From NCBI GenBank assembly GCA_030588935.1, contig JAUUWR010000047.1, forward strand, positions 1 to 7,772: a stretch of 7,772 nt of DNA, in the 5' to 3' direction. The notes under the pieces are model-generated. The model had not been told where the DNA came from, searched no databases, and worked only from the letters and a program-made list of their open reading frames with translations. This DNA comes from a bacterium (lineage in GTDB: Archaea > Nanobdellota > Nanobdellia > Pacearchaeales > GW2011-AR1). Numbering within the stretch: position 1 is the first letter of the stretch; every line of letters starts with the position of its first letter. Made by a program: the position numbers and the translations under genes. Below, piece by piece: positions 1 through 4,541 of this stretch.

Positions 1-9
1 AATGAAAAA

Positions 10-29
10 CCCCGCCCTAAAGGGCGAGG
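10..29 (-). repeat. IS right-end hairpin, possible tnpA terminator
   Basis: A GC-rich inverted repeat: bases 13-18 pair with 21-26, and after one mismatch 10-11 pair with 28-29. Read on the minus strand it starts 18 bases after the tnpA stop codon and is followed directly by five T residues (positions 9-5). It therefore resembles both an IS200/IS605 right-end recognition hairpin and a stem plus T-tract terminator. Confidence 0.7.
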
Positions 30-47
30 TATCAATTAAATAAAATG

Positions 48-461
48 TTAAGACAAATCGAGCCAAGGTTGAGAAGAACTGATGTAATGTTCAACAGCTT
101 CAGTAGTTGTATTCCCAACACTCCTAAAGAACTTTCCAGGACTCCAGAAATGTCCTTTTGTGAAATACTTTCTCAGCCAAGGATGTTTTCTCAAAAGTTT
201 AAAGGAACTGTATCCTTTAAACAACTGAAGAGCTCTGCTAACACTCATGCTAGGAGGAAGCTCAACAAACAGGTGGACATGGTCGACAGCGATGTGAAGC
301 TTATAGATTTCACAACTCTGTTTGATTGCAACTTCATGGATGAACCTTTCACAATCCATCTTGAGCCCGTAAAACTTAAAGGGGTCCATCGCATATTTAA
401 TTTTCCAGACAAAATGGAAAGCATTCTGCCCGAAGCTGTGTTTAAAACTTTTCAGATTCAT
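48..461 (-). CDS. tnpA: IS200/IS605-family Y1 (HUH) transposase TnpA
   Basis: A 137-residue single-domain transposase, the usual length for TnpA of this family. It cuts and rejoins single-stranded DNA at the hairpin ends of its own element. The HUH metal-binding motif is DHVHLF (His61 and His63), and the catalytic tyrosine is most likely Tyr126 in VEHYISSSQ. The block GHFWSPGKFF (about 103-112) and the N-terminal HSFGQNAFHFVWKIKY are also typical of the family. The ATG start is backed by a Shine-Dalgarno-like GGAG seven bases upstream. No frameshift, internal stop or truncation is visible. No tnpB accompanies it. An overlapping plus-strand frame across most of the element is an antisense shadow. 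Confidence 0.93.
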   Translation of the reverse strand: MNLKSFKHSFGQNAFHFVWKIKYAMDPFKFYGLKMDCERFIHEVAIKQSCEIYKLHIAVDHVHLFVELPPSMSVSRALQLFKGYSSFKLLRKHPWLRKYFTKGHFWSPGKFFRSVGNTTTEAVEHYISSSQPWLDLS

Positions 462-468
462 TTTTCAT

Positions 469-472
469 CTCC
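469..472 (-). promoter_or_regulatory. tnpA ribosome-binding site
   Basis: On the minus strand GGAG (within GGAGATGA, one mismatch from the archaeal Shine-Dalgarno consensus GGAGGTGA) ends seven bases before the tnpA ATG. A small hairpin can form just upstream (plus-strand bases 475-481 pairing with 488-494, one G-T pair), which could affect access to this site. Confidence 0.6.
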
Positions 473-507
473 AGAAGACAGCTCTAACTATCTTCGAAAT
501 TTATTTC

Positions 508-530
508 AAGAGGGTAAAATCAACCCTCTT
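508..530 (-). repeat. Perfect hairpin in the tnpA leader
   Basis: AAGAGGGT (508-515) is perfectly complementary to ACCCTCTT (523-530), leaving a seven-base loop. It lies between the left-end hairpin and the tnpA start, inside the presumed tnpA 5' leader. In enterobacterial IS200 a leader stem-loop limits transposase expression; a similar role here is inference. It is not followed by a T-tract on the minus strand, so a terminator is less likely. Confidence 0.5.
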
Positions 531-542
531 TCTATTGAACAA

Positions 543-604
543 TTAAATATTAATAAGGAAGACGGCAATTCCTCACTCTGCCTTAAGGCAGAGGTATCCT
601 TGCC
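543..604 (+). promoter_or_regulatory. Candidate IS-borne promoter and RBS reading into cbf5
   Basis: On the plus strand, inside the IS left end, a TATA-like TTAAATATTA (543-552) would place transcription start near 573. The resulting leader contains the Shine-Dalgarno core GAGGT (591-595), nine bases before the GTG at 605. GAGGT is the same core used before the membrane gene at 4542. I infer that the insertion may have supplied cbf5 with replacement expression signals. The motifs are visible in the sequence; their use is not proven. Confidence 0.35.
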
Positions 605-605
605 G
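563..605 (-). repeat. IS left-end hairpin with outer stem
   Basis: The inner part, 576-593, is a perfect 18-base palindrome (CTCTGCCTTAAGGCAGAG). An outer pair, CGGCAA (563-568) with TTGCCG (600-605), can enclose it with internal loops. On the minus strand the sequence GATACCTC leads into this hairpin just as it does at the right end, which supports its role as the left recognition end. The outer arm reaches the first base of the GTG at 605, a possible cbf5 start. Confidence 0.7.
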
Positions 606-1465
606 TGGATGTAATGAACATTTCAAAAATTCAACAACAAAAACCAATTGCAGAACTTTTAGAGTTCTCGATAATTAATGTTAATAAACCTTCTAGATGC
701 ACAAGCTTTGATGTTGCTGAGGCTGTTAGGAAAATTTTGGGTGCTCGCAAGACAGGGCATTTTGGAACTTTAGACCCAATGGTTACAGGGGTTTTGCCTG
801 TTGCAATTAATCGAGCATGCAAACTTTGTGATTATTTTATGCATCATGATAAAGTTTATGTTGGTAAAATGTACTTGCATTCTGATGTTGATGAAGTTAA
901 ATTAAGGCAGGGAATGAAAAAATTTGTTGGCAAGATTATGCAAAAACCTCCTGTAAAGAGTAGGGTTAAAAGAGTGCTAAGAGAAAGAAAAGTGAATAAA
1001 TTTGAGGTTCTTGGAAAAGATGGGAAAAAGGTTGAATTTATTGCAGATGTTGAAGCAGGAACTTATATAAGAAAGTTGATTTATGATTTGGGGGAGAATA
1101 TTGGAGGAGCTCATATGATTGAGTTAAGAAGAATAAAGGCAGGGATTTTTGATATTAAAAAATCTAATAGTTTAGACAAAGTTGAAGAAGCTTTTGGGTT
1201 ATGGAAAGAGAAAAAAGATGAGAAAAAATTAAGAAAAATTTTAATTCCTGCTGAAATAATAAGTGAGATTTTACCTGTTGTTCAAATTAAACCTGATAAT
1301 ATTAAGCAGATATTAACTGGAAAACCTCTTTTTGAAAAAGATATTGTTGGAGAATTGCCTAAAACAGATACATTTGCTGTTTTTTTAGAAGATAAGTTTA
1401 TTGAGGTTGCAAGAAAGGTTGATGAAGGAGATATTGTTGGAAGGGCGGAGTTTGTGTTGAATTAG
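605..1465 (+). CDS. cbf5: Archaeal rRNA pseudouridine synthase Cbf5 (TruB family, PUA domain)
   Basis: Catalytic subunit of the archaeal H/ACA ribonucleoprotein, converting guide-selected uridines of rRNA to pseudouridine; it may also modify U55 of tRNA. The catalytic block GHFGTLDPMVTGVLPV places the nucleophile at Asp57. The TruB-fold segments KPPVKSRVKR (about 114-123) and EAGTYIRKLI (about 150-159, Arg156) and the archaeal GGAHMIELRR (167-176) follow. Residues from about 222 resemble a short C-terminal PUA domain. At 286 residues it is shorter than typical archaeal Cbf5, lacking about 25-30 N-terminal residues upstream of the RPIE/KPIAE segment and some of the C-terminus. The usual Ser or Gly of GH(S/G)GTLDP is Phe53. 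The start is either the GTG at 605, nine bases after GAGGT, or the ATG at 614. The IS sits immediately upstream, so the N-terminus may have been altered by the insertion. Confidence 0.93.
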   Translation: MDVMNISKIQQQKPIAELLEFSIINVNKPSRCTSFDVAEAVRKILGARKTGHFGTLDPMVTGVLPVAINRACKLCDYFMHHDKVYVGKMYLHSDVDEVKLRQGMKKFVGKIMQKPPVKSRVKRVLRERKVNKFEVLGKDGKKVEFIADVEAGTYIRKLIYDLGENIGGAHMIELRRIKAGIFDIKKSNSLDKVEEAFGLWKEKKDEKKLRKILIPAEIISEILPVVQIKPDNIKQILTGKPLFEKDIVGELPKTDTFAVFLEDKFIEVARKVDEGDIVGRAEFVLN

Positions 1466-1477
1466 AGGATAATAAGG

Positions 1478-1487
1478 TTTTTAAATG
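1478..1487 (+). promoter_or_regulatory. TATA box for a leaderless gene
   Basis: TTTTTAAATG preceded by the purine-rich AATAAGG (a BRE-like context) is centred about 25 bases before the ATG at 1507. That is the spacing expected if transcription begins at the start codon. It begins 13 bases after the cbf5 stop codon. Confidence 0.55.
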
Positions 1488-1506
1488 GTAAACTTCTTGT
1501 TTGGAA

Positions 1507-1881
1507 ATGGAAGATTCTAAACCTCCTGATTATACTATATTTACCTTAAGCTTAGAAGGAATTAAAAAATTTTATGATCTTTTTAAGAATCAGGCTGAAG
1601 AGTTTATAGAAGAAAATTCTCAAGTAAATCCAAATAATAAAAAAGAATATGATTTACTTTATGGAAAATTATTTAATTTTTATAAGATTATTCTTGAAGG
1701 AACTCATTTAGATTTAAAATCTATTGTTACTCAAAAAAAATTGCCTTATGCTCTGAAAAGAAATTTTTCATTAGAGGTTGAGCCTATTGTTAGAGATTTA
1801 TTAGGAGATTTAGAAGAATTAATCTGCTCTATTGAAGAAGAAAATCCATATCATATTACTACGACCGATATAAAAGCATAA
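1507..1881 (+). CDS. Unrecognised small acidic, helical protein
   Basis: I do not recognise this family. The product is about 124 residues, soluble, rich in Glu, Lys, Leu and Ile, with a predicted mainly alpha-helical character and an acidic C-terminal segment (LLGDLEELICSIEEEN). There is no signal peptide, membrane segment or obvious catalytic motif. Codon use is AT-rich like that of cbf5. I chose the ATG at 1507 because a TATA box lies about 25 bases upstream; the in-frame TTG at 1501 would add two residues. The gene lies between cbf5 and the acylphosphatase gene, both on the same strand, but has its own promoter-like sequence, so a functional link is not shown. Confidence 0.7.
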   Translation: MEDSKPPDYTIFTLSLEGIKKFYDLFKNQAEEFIEENSQVNPNNKKEYDLLYGKLFNFYKIILEGTHLDLKSIVTQKKLPYALKRNFSLEVEPIVRDLLGDLEELICSIEEENPYHITTTDIKA

Positions 1882-1882
1882 C

Positions 1883-1890
1883 ATATAAAA
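1883..1890 (+). promoter_or_regulatory. TATA box for the acylphosphatase gene
   Basis: ATATAAAA is centred 26 to 27 bases before the ATG at 1913, a canonical position for leaderless archaeal transcription. It begins one base after the previous gene's stop codon, so promoter and gene end are nearly superimposed. Confidence 0.65.
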
Positions 1891-1912
1891 ACCACTTTTA
1901 TTTATCTTAATT

Positions 1913-2185
1913 ATGAAAACCACTAAAGCAGTTATATCTGGAACAGTGCAGGGAAGATTTTTTAGGAAATTTATTGAGGAAGAAGCTCGGAAGTTGGGCT
2001 TAAAGGGTTTTGCAAGAAATTTAGATGATGGAAGAGTTGAGGTTTTTGCTGAAGGAAGAGACGAAAATGTTAATGAGCTTGTGGAAAAATGCAGGCAAGG
2101 ACCCCCTAATTCTCAGGTTGATAAAGTTGAAACACAGGAGATTAATCATCAAGGTTTTAGTGGGTTTAGGATTTTGAGGATTTAA
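1913..2185 (+). CDS. acyP: Acylphosphatase
   Basis: A 90-residue enzyme of the common-type acylphosphatase family, which hydrolyses carboxyl-phosphate bonds such as those of acetyl phosphate and 1,3-bisphosphoglycerate in the cytoplasm. The family signature is complete: SGTVQGRFFRKF contains the phosphate-binding loop and the essential Arg18, and GFARNLDDGRVEV contains the catalytic Asn36. The following VEVFAEG and the C-terminal GFSGFRILRI fit the small alpha/beta fold. Arg15 occupies the position that is usually valine in the GVxFR loop, a mild deviation. Length is normal for the family. The start is fixed by the TATA spacing and by alignment of the N-terminal strand. It converges with the next gene across a gap of only three bases. 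Confidence 0.92.
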   Translation: MKTTKAVISGTVQGRFFRKFIEEEARKLGLKGFARNLDDGRVEVFAEGRDENVNELVEKCRQGPPNSQVDKVETQEINHQGFSGFRILRI

Positions 2186-2188
2186 GTT

Positions 2189-2587
2189 TTATTTATTAGC
2201 TATAAATTTTCTTATATTTTTTGTCCCAGTTAGCGCTTCTATTAAATCTATAGAAGATTTAATTTCTTGTTCTTCTAATGTTCCATTTTCTTTAAAGATT
2301 ATTATATCCAATGTCTCTGTATTAATTATAAGTCTGTCATTTTCATTATGTGGTGTCTCTAAATGTAATTTTATTTTAATATCTTTTAATTCTTCTGAAG
2401 TGAAGGTTTTTTCTTCCCAAGAGTGATTACCTTCTCCTGCAGTATAACTTGTGATATAATCTTCATCCTTTCTTTCTATATCTTTACAACCATTCATTTT
2501 ACTGTAAAACTCTAGTCTATCATATATATGTCTTGCTTCTCTATTATCTCTGATTTCAATTATACATTCTTTTTCAAGTTCTTTCAT
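2189..2587 (-). CDS. Unrecognised 132-residue protein
   Basis: I do not recognise this family. The product is soluble and charged, with alternating beta-like stretches (ECIIEIRD, IKIKLHLET, RLIINTETLDIIIF) and helices, suggesting a small alpha/beta domain. It has no signal peptide, membrane segment or clear metal or catalytic motif. The minus-strand ATG has a TATA-like sequence upstream. Its stop codon lies three bases from the end of the convergent acylphosphatase gene, so the two transcripts probably overlap at their 3' ends. It is divergent from lysS, with a 238-base spacer between them. Confidence 0.7.
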   Translation of the reverse strand: MKELEKECIIEIRDNREARHIYDRLEFYSKMNGCKDIERKDEDYITSYTAGEGNHSWEEKTFTSEELKDIKIKLHLETPHNENDRLIINTETLDIIIFKENGTLEEQEIKSSIDLIEALTGTKNIRKFIANK

Positions 2588-2605
2588 ATTTATTTATTAT
2601 TAATT

Positions 2606-2629
2606 ATTTTTTAAAGATTTATATAAAAC
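2606..2629 (-). promoter_or_regulatory. Candidate TATA region of the minus-strand gene
   Basis: On the minus strand two TATA-like boxes precede the ATG at 2587. TTTTATATAAAT (plus strand about 2617-2628) is centred about 35 bases upstream, giving a roughly ten-base leader. TCTTTAAAAAAT (about 2606-2617) is centred about 25 bases upstream, giving a leaderless transcript. I cannot say which is used. Confidence 0.4.
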
Positions 2630-2662
2630 ATAACTATAACAAATATTTTTAAAGTGTAATAA

Positions 2663-2692
2663 GCTTATAAAATTATTAATGGCTTATAAAAA
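2663..2692 (+). promoter_or_regulatory. Twin TATA-like boxes upstream of lysS leader
   Basis: The decamer GCTTATAAAA occurs twice, at 2663-2672 and 2682-2691, 19 bases apart. From the first, transcription would start near 2694-2698, the base of the long stem described next. From the second it would start near 2713. The second copy aligns with the CTTATAAAA of the homologous spacer at 4209. Confidence 0.5.
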
Positions 2693-2825
2693 TATCAGAA
2701 TCTTACAAGAATAAAAGTTTGGGAGAGGAGGGGATTAAGTTTGGAAAGTGAGAAGCTCAAGTTTGCTAAATCAACCCATCCATAGAACTTAATATTTTGT
2801 AAAGATTCCAGAATATAAAATTAAA
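2683..2825 (+). ncRNA. Structured leader or small RNA element A, upstream of lysS
   Basis: This spacer holds an extended foldable sequence. A terminal stem of 11 pairs with one bulge joins 2698-2708 to 2797-2808. Inside it AATA (2710-2713) pairs with 2793-2796 and AAGTTT (2715-2720) with GAACTT (2785-2790). A central hairpin joins 2735-2742 to 2753-2760 with one mismatch and one G-T pair. It shares ordered sequence blocks with the spacer before the histone-fold gene: GATTAAG (2733-2739), AAGCTCAAG (2753-2761) and a 27-base block (2786-2812) ending in GATTCCAGA. It may be a 5' leader of lysS, a separate small RNA, or a DNA-level promoter cassette; TTTTGTAAA (2795-2803) is also well placed as a weak TATA box for leaderless lysS. 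I do not recognise it as a known riboswitch, tRNA or C/D RNA. Confidence 0.45.
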
Positions 2826-4178
2826 ATGACCAGACAACAACAAATCATAAATGAAAAAAAGAGAAAGCTGAATGAGCTGATTAAGGCAGGGATTAATCCT
2901 TATGCTTATAAATTTGATGTTGGGGATTTTTCTAATGAGATTAAAGAGAAATATGCTAAATTAAGGAATAATCATAGGAGCAAGAGCAGAGTTAAGGTTG
3001 CTGGGAGAGTTATGATTGTGAGAAGTTTGGGAAAGCTGGTTTTTGTTACAATTCAGGATTCAAAAGGCAGGCTTCAATTGATTTTGCAAAAAGGCAAGAC
3101 AAGTGAAAAGGATTTTGAATTATTTAGAAAATATATTGATGTTGGAGATTTTGTTGGCTGTGATGGAAGTGTGATGAAAACAAAAACAGGTGAGGTTTCT
3201 GTTTTAGTTAAGAAAATGGAATTGCTTAGCAAGTCTCTGCTTCCTCTTCCTGAAAAATGGCATGGTTTGCAAGATAAAGAAGAAAGATATAGAAAAAGAT
3301 ATTTGGATTTGATTATGAATCCTGATGTGAAAGAGGTTTTTGTAAAAAGATCTGAAGTGATAAAGGTATTGAGAGATTTTCTTATTAAAAAAGATTTTTT
3401 AGAAGTTGATACTCCTGTACTGCAGGCAATTCCTGGAGGGGCGATTGCCAAGCCATTTGCAACAAAATATAATGCTTATAATACTAATGTTTATTTAAGA
3501 ATTGCGCCTGAACTTTATCTTAAAAGACTGCTTATAGGGGGGTTTGGCAAGGTTTTTGAGTTTGCGCGATGTTTTAGGAATGAAGGAGTTGACTGGAGCC
3601 ATAATCCTGAATTCACGAATTTAGAATTTTATCAGGCATATATAGATTATAAACAATTAATGGAGCTAACAGAAGATTTGATAGTAGAAGTTGTGAAAAA
3701 AGTAAATGCCAAGCCAGAGATAGAGCGTGGCGGGAAGAAGATTGTGATTAAAAAACCATTTAAGAAAATTACCTTTAAGCAGTTGACAAAAGGGAAGATG
3801 AGTGATGATGTGTTTAAAGAAGCAATAAAAAAAATTAAAGAGCCGACTTTTGTTATAAATCATCCTATGGATATTTCTCCTCTTGCAAAAAAGAATGATG
3901 ATAAAACTGTTCAGAGATTTCAGTTGATTATTGATGGTATAGAAATTGTTAATGCTTTTTCTGAGCTGAATGATCCTTTAGAGCAGGAGCAGAGATTTAA
4001 GAGGCAGAAAAAAGGAGAAAAACATGAACATGATAAAGATTTTGTAGAGGCACTGAAATATGGCATGCCTCCTGCTGCTGGTTTTGGAATGGGTGTTGAC
4101 AGGTTTGTGATGTTGATTACAGGTTCAAACTCTTTAAGAGAGGTTTTGCTGTTTCCGTTTATGAAGGGGGAGAAATAA
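2826..4178 (+). CDS. lysS: Lysyl-tRNA synthetase, class II
   Basis: Charges tRNA-Lys with lysine using ATP. An N-terminal helix is followed by the OB-fold anticodon-binding domain (about 56-135, with VKVAGRVMIVRSLGKLVFVTIQD) and the class II catalytic domain (about 150-450). Motif 1 is FLEVDTPVLQAIPGGA (191-206). Motif 2 is FARCFRNEG (246-254), with Arg251 the expected ATP-binding arginine. Motif 3 is GFGMGVDRFVML (419-430), with Arg426. The lysine-pocket segment IEIVNAFSELNDPLEQ (372-387) is present, as is SPLAKK (351-356). At 450 residues it is compact; bacterial homologues run near 490-500. In motif 2 the usual T-HNPEFT is WSHNPEFT. Most archaea with a characterised LysRS use the unrelated class I enzyme, so this points to a lineage with the bacterial-type form. 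It follows structured element A. Confidence 0.96.
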   Translation: MTRQQQIINEKKRKLNELIKAGINPYAYKFDVGDFSNEIKEKYAKLRNNHRSKSRVKVAGRVMIVRSLGKLVFVTIQDSKGRLQLILQKGKTSEKDFELFRKYIDVGDFVGCDGSVMKTKTGEVSVLVKKMELLSKSLLPLPEKWHGLQDKEERYRKRYLDLIMNPDVKEVFVKRSEVIKVLRDFLIKKDFLEVDTPVLQAIPGGAIAKPFATKYNAYNTNVYLRIAPELYLKRLLIGGFGKVFEFARCFRNEGVDWSHNPEFTNLEFYQAYIDYKQLMELTEDLIVEVVKKVNAKPEIERGGKKIVIKKPFKKITFKQLTKGKMSDDVFKEAIKKIKEPTFVINHPMDISPLAKKNDDKTVQRFQLIIDGIEIVNAFSELNDPLEQEQRFKRQKKGEKHEHDKDFVEALKYGMPPAAGFGMGVDRFVMLITGSNSLREVLLFPFMKGEK

Positions 4179-4187
4179 TTATATAAG
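4179..4187 (+). promoter_or_regulatory. TATA box at the lysS stop, upstream of element B
   Basis: TTATATAAG begins directly after the lysS stop codon and is centred about 26 bases before 4209, where the outer stem of element B begins. A second TATA-like CTTATAAAA (4209-4217) would instead start transcription near 4239, at the GATTAAG block. Both are plausible. Confidence 0.45.
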
Positions 4188-4208
4188 AAAAAAATAAATT
4201 ATCAATAT

Positions 4209-4325
4209 CTTATAAAATATTAAGGGGACGAAGTAGAAGATTAAGCTGTTTAGAACGCAAAGCTTAAGCTACTCGTCTGCTTAACTTAAAAATTTATAAG
4301 GATTCCAGATTAAAAAATAATAAAA
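4209..4325 (+). ncRNA. Structured leader or small RNA element B, upstream of the histone-fold gene
   Basis: A long hairpin fills this spacer. TTAAG (4220-4224) pairs with CTTAA (4280-4284). GACG-A-AGTAG (4227-4236) pairs with CTACTCGTC (4269-4277), nine pairs with one bulged A. TTAAGCT (4241-4247) pairs with AGCTTAA (4261-4267) around a 13-base loop. CTTATAAA (4209-4216) could also pair with TTTATAAG (4293-4300), though both are TATA-like and so complementary by nature. GATTAAG (4239-4245), AAGCTTAAG (4260-4268) and the 27-base block 4283-4309 ending GATTCCAGA match element A before lysS in order and sense. TTTATAAG at 4293 might also act as a TATA box for the downstream gene, at a slightly long 30-base spacing. 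Confidence 0.5.
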
Positions 4326-4514
4326 ATGACAGGCATAATCGTTAAATCCCAAATAAGAAAAAAAGTAAAAGAGCTTGATGAAGAAGGCAATATTAGGAAT
4401 GTTGCTGAAGAAGTTGAGCCTGCTTTAGAGAAAAAGGTTGGGGAAGTTTTGAGCAAGGCGATTGAGAGGGCAAAGGCAAATCAGAGGAGGACTTTGCTTG
4501 CGAGGGATTTGTGA
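4326..4514 (+). CDS. Short histone-fold DNA-binding protein
   Basis: A 62-residue basic protein resembling archaeal histones and the related DUF1931-type histone-fold proteins. The N-terminal KSQIRKKVKEL is followed by a long central helix (about 27-51, VEPALEKKVGEVLSKAIERAKANQR). The ending RRTLLARDL matches the histone-fold loop 2 and final helix pattern (R-K/R-T-V/L-x-A-x-D-L). It probably dimerises and binds DNA as a chromatin or regulatory protein. It is slightly shorter than canonical HMf-type histones (about 66-69 residues), with an unusual acidic stretch LDEEGNIRNVAEEVE in the first loop. It follows structured element B, and the membrane gene downstream starts 27 bases after its stop, so these genes may be co-transcribed. 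Assignment to the histone fold is by sequence pattern only. Confidence 0.75.
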   Translation: MTGIIVKSQIRKKVKELDEEGNIRNVAEEVEPALEKKVGEVLSKAIERAKANQRRTLLARDL

Positions 4515-4528
4515 GAAATATTCTAAAA

Positions 4529-4533
4529 GAGGT
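4529..4533 (+). promoter_or_regulatory. Ribosome-binding site of the first membrane gene
   Basis: GAGGT ends eight bases before the ATG at 4542, a good archaeal Shine-Dalgarno site. Its presence, with no clear TATA box in the 27-base gap, supports translation from an operon transcript shared with the histone-fold gene. Confidence 0.6.
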
Positions 4534-4541
4534 AAAGAAAG

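Larger units (their letters stand above)
1..610 (-). mobile_element. IS200-type insertion sequence, tnpA only
   Basis: A minimal single-strand transposon: one Y1 transposase gene on the minus strand flanked by subterminal hairpins, with no tnpB or other cargo. The right-end hairpin lies 3' of tnpA at 10-29 and the left-end hairpin 5' of it at 576-593. Both are bordered by the same heptamer GAGGTAT on the plus strand (26-32 and 591-597), as expected of ends read by the same transposase. The left tip is placed at about 610 because a minus-strand TTAC (plus-strand GTAA, 611-614) sits there; TTAC-like tetranucleotides are targets in related elements such as IS608. That tip is inference. The right tip lies at or just outside the window start. 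The transposase frame is intact, so the element may be active. Confidence 0.8.

Noticed and set aside
45..614. 189-residue plus-strand open frame across the IS
   Set aside because: It is antisense to the well-supported transposase gene, runs through both end structures, and has no recognisable protein features.
605..1465. H/ACA guide RNA in the nearby spacers, suggested by the presence of cbf5
   Set aside because: Neither spacer hairpin has a clear ACA box at the correct distance or an obvious kink-turn, so I could not support this assignment.
2743..2760. Resemblance to the conserved GGAAG-AAGC segment of 5S rRNA
   Set aside because: Only a short, gapped match; the rest of the 5S conserved elements and GC-rich stems are absent.
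2715..2765. CRISPR-like array from AAGTTTG at regular 22-base spacing
   Set aside because: The repeat is only seven bases, occurs three times, and no cas genes or longer repeats are present.
2698..2812. tRNA-like gene, because a seven-pair stem GAATCTT/AAGATTC is followed by CA
   Set aside because: There is no T-loop sequence, no anticodon arm of correct size, and the span is about 111 bases; the resemblance is limited to the closing stem.
2588..2825. T-box or lysine riboswitch controlling lysS
   Set aside because: No T-box sequence or specifier arrangement is visible and the element is too short for a lysine riboswitch; a related element precedes a non-lysine gene.
4209..4300. Outer stem CTTATAAA/TTTATAAG as strong evidence for an RNA
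   Set aside because: Both arms are TATA-like and such sequences are nearly self-complementary, so the pairing may be incidental; I rely on the inner hairpin and the homology instead.
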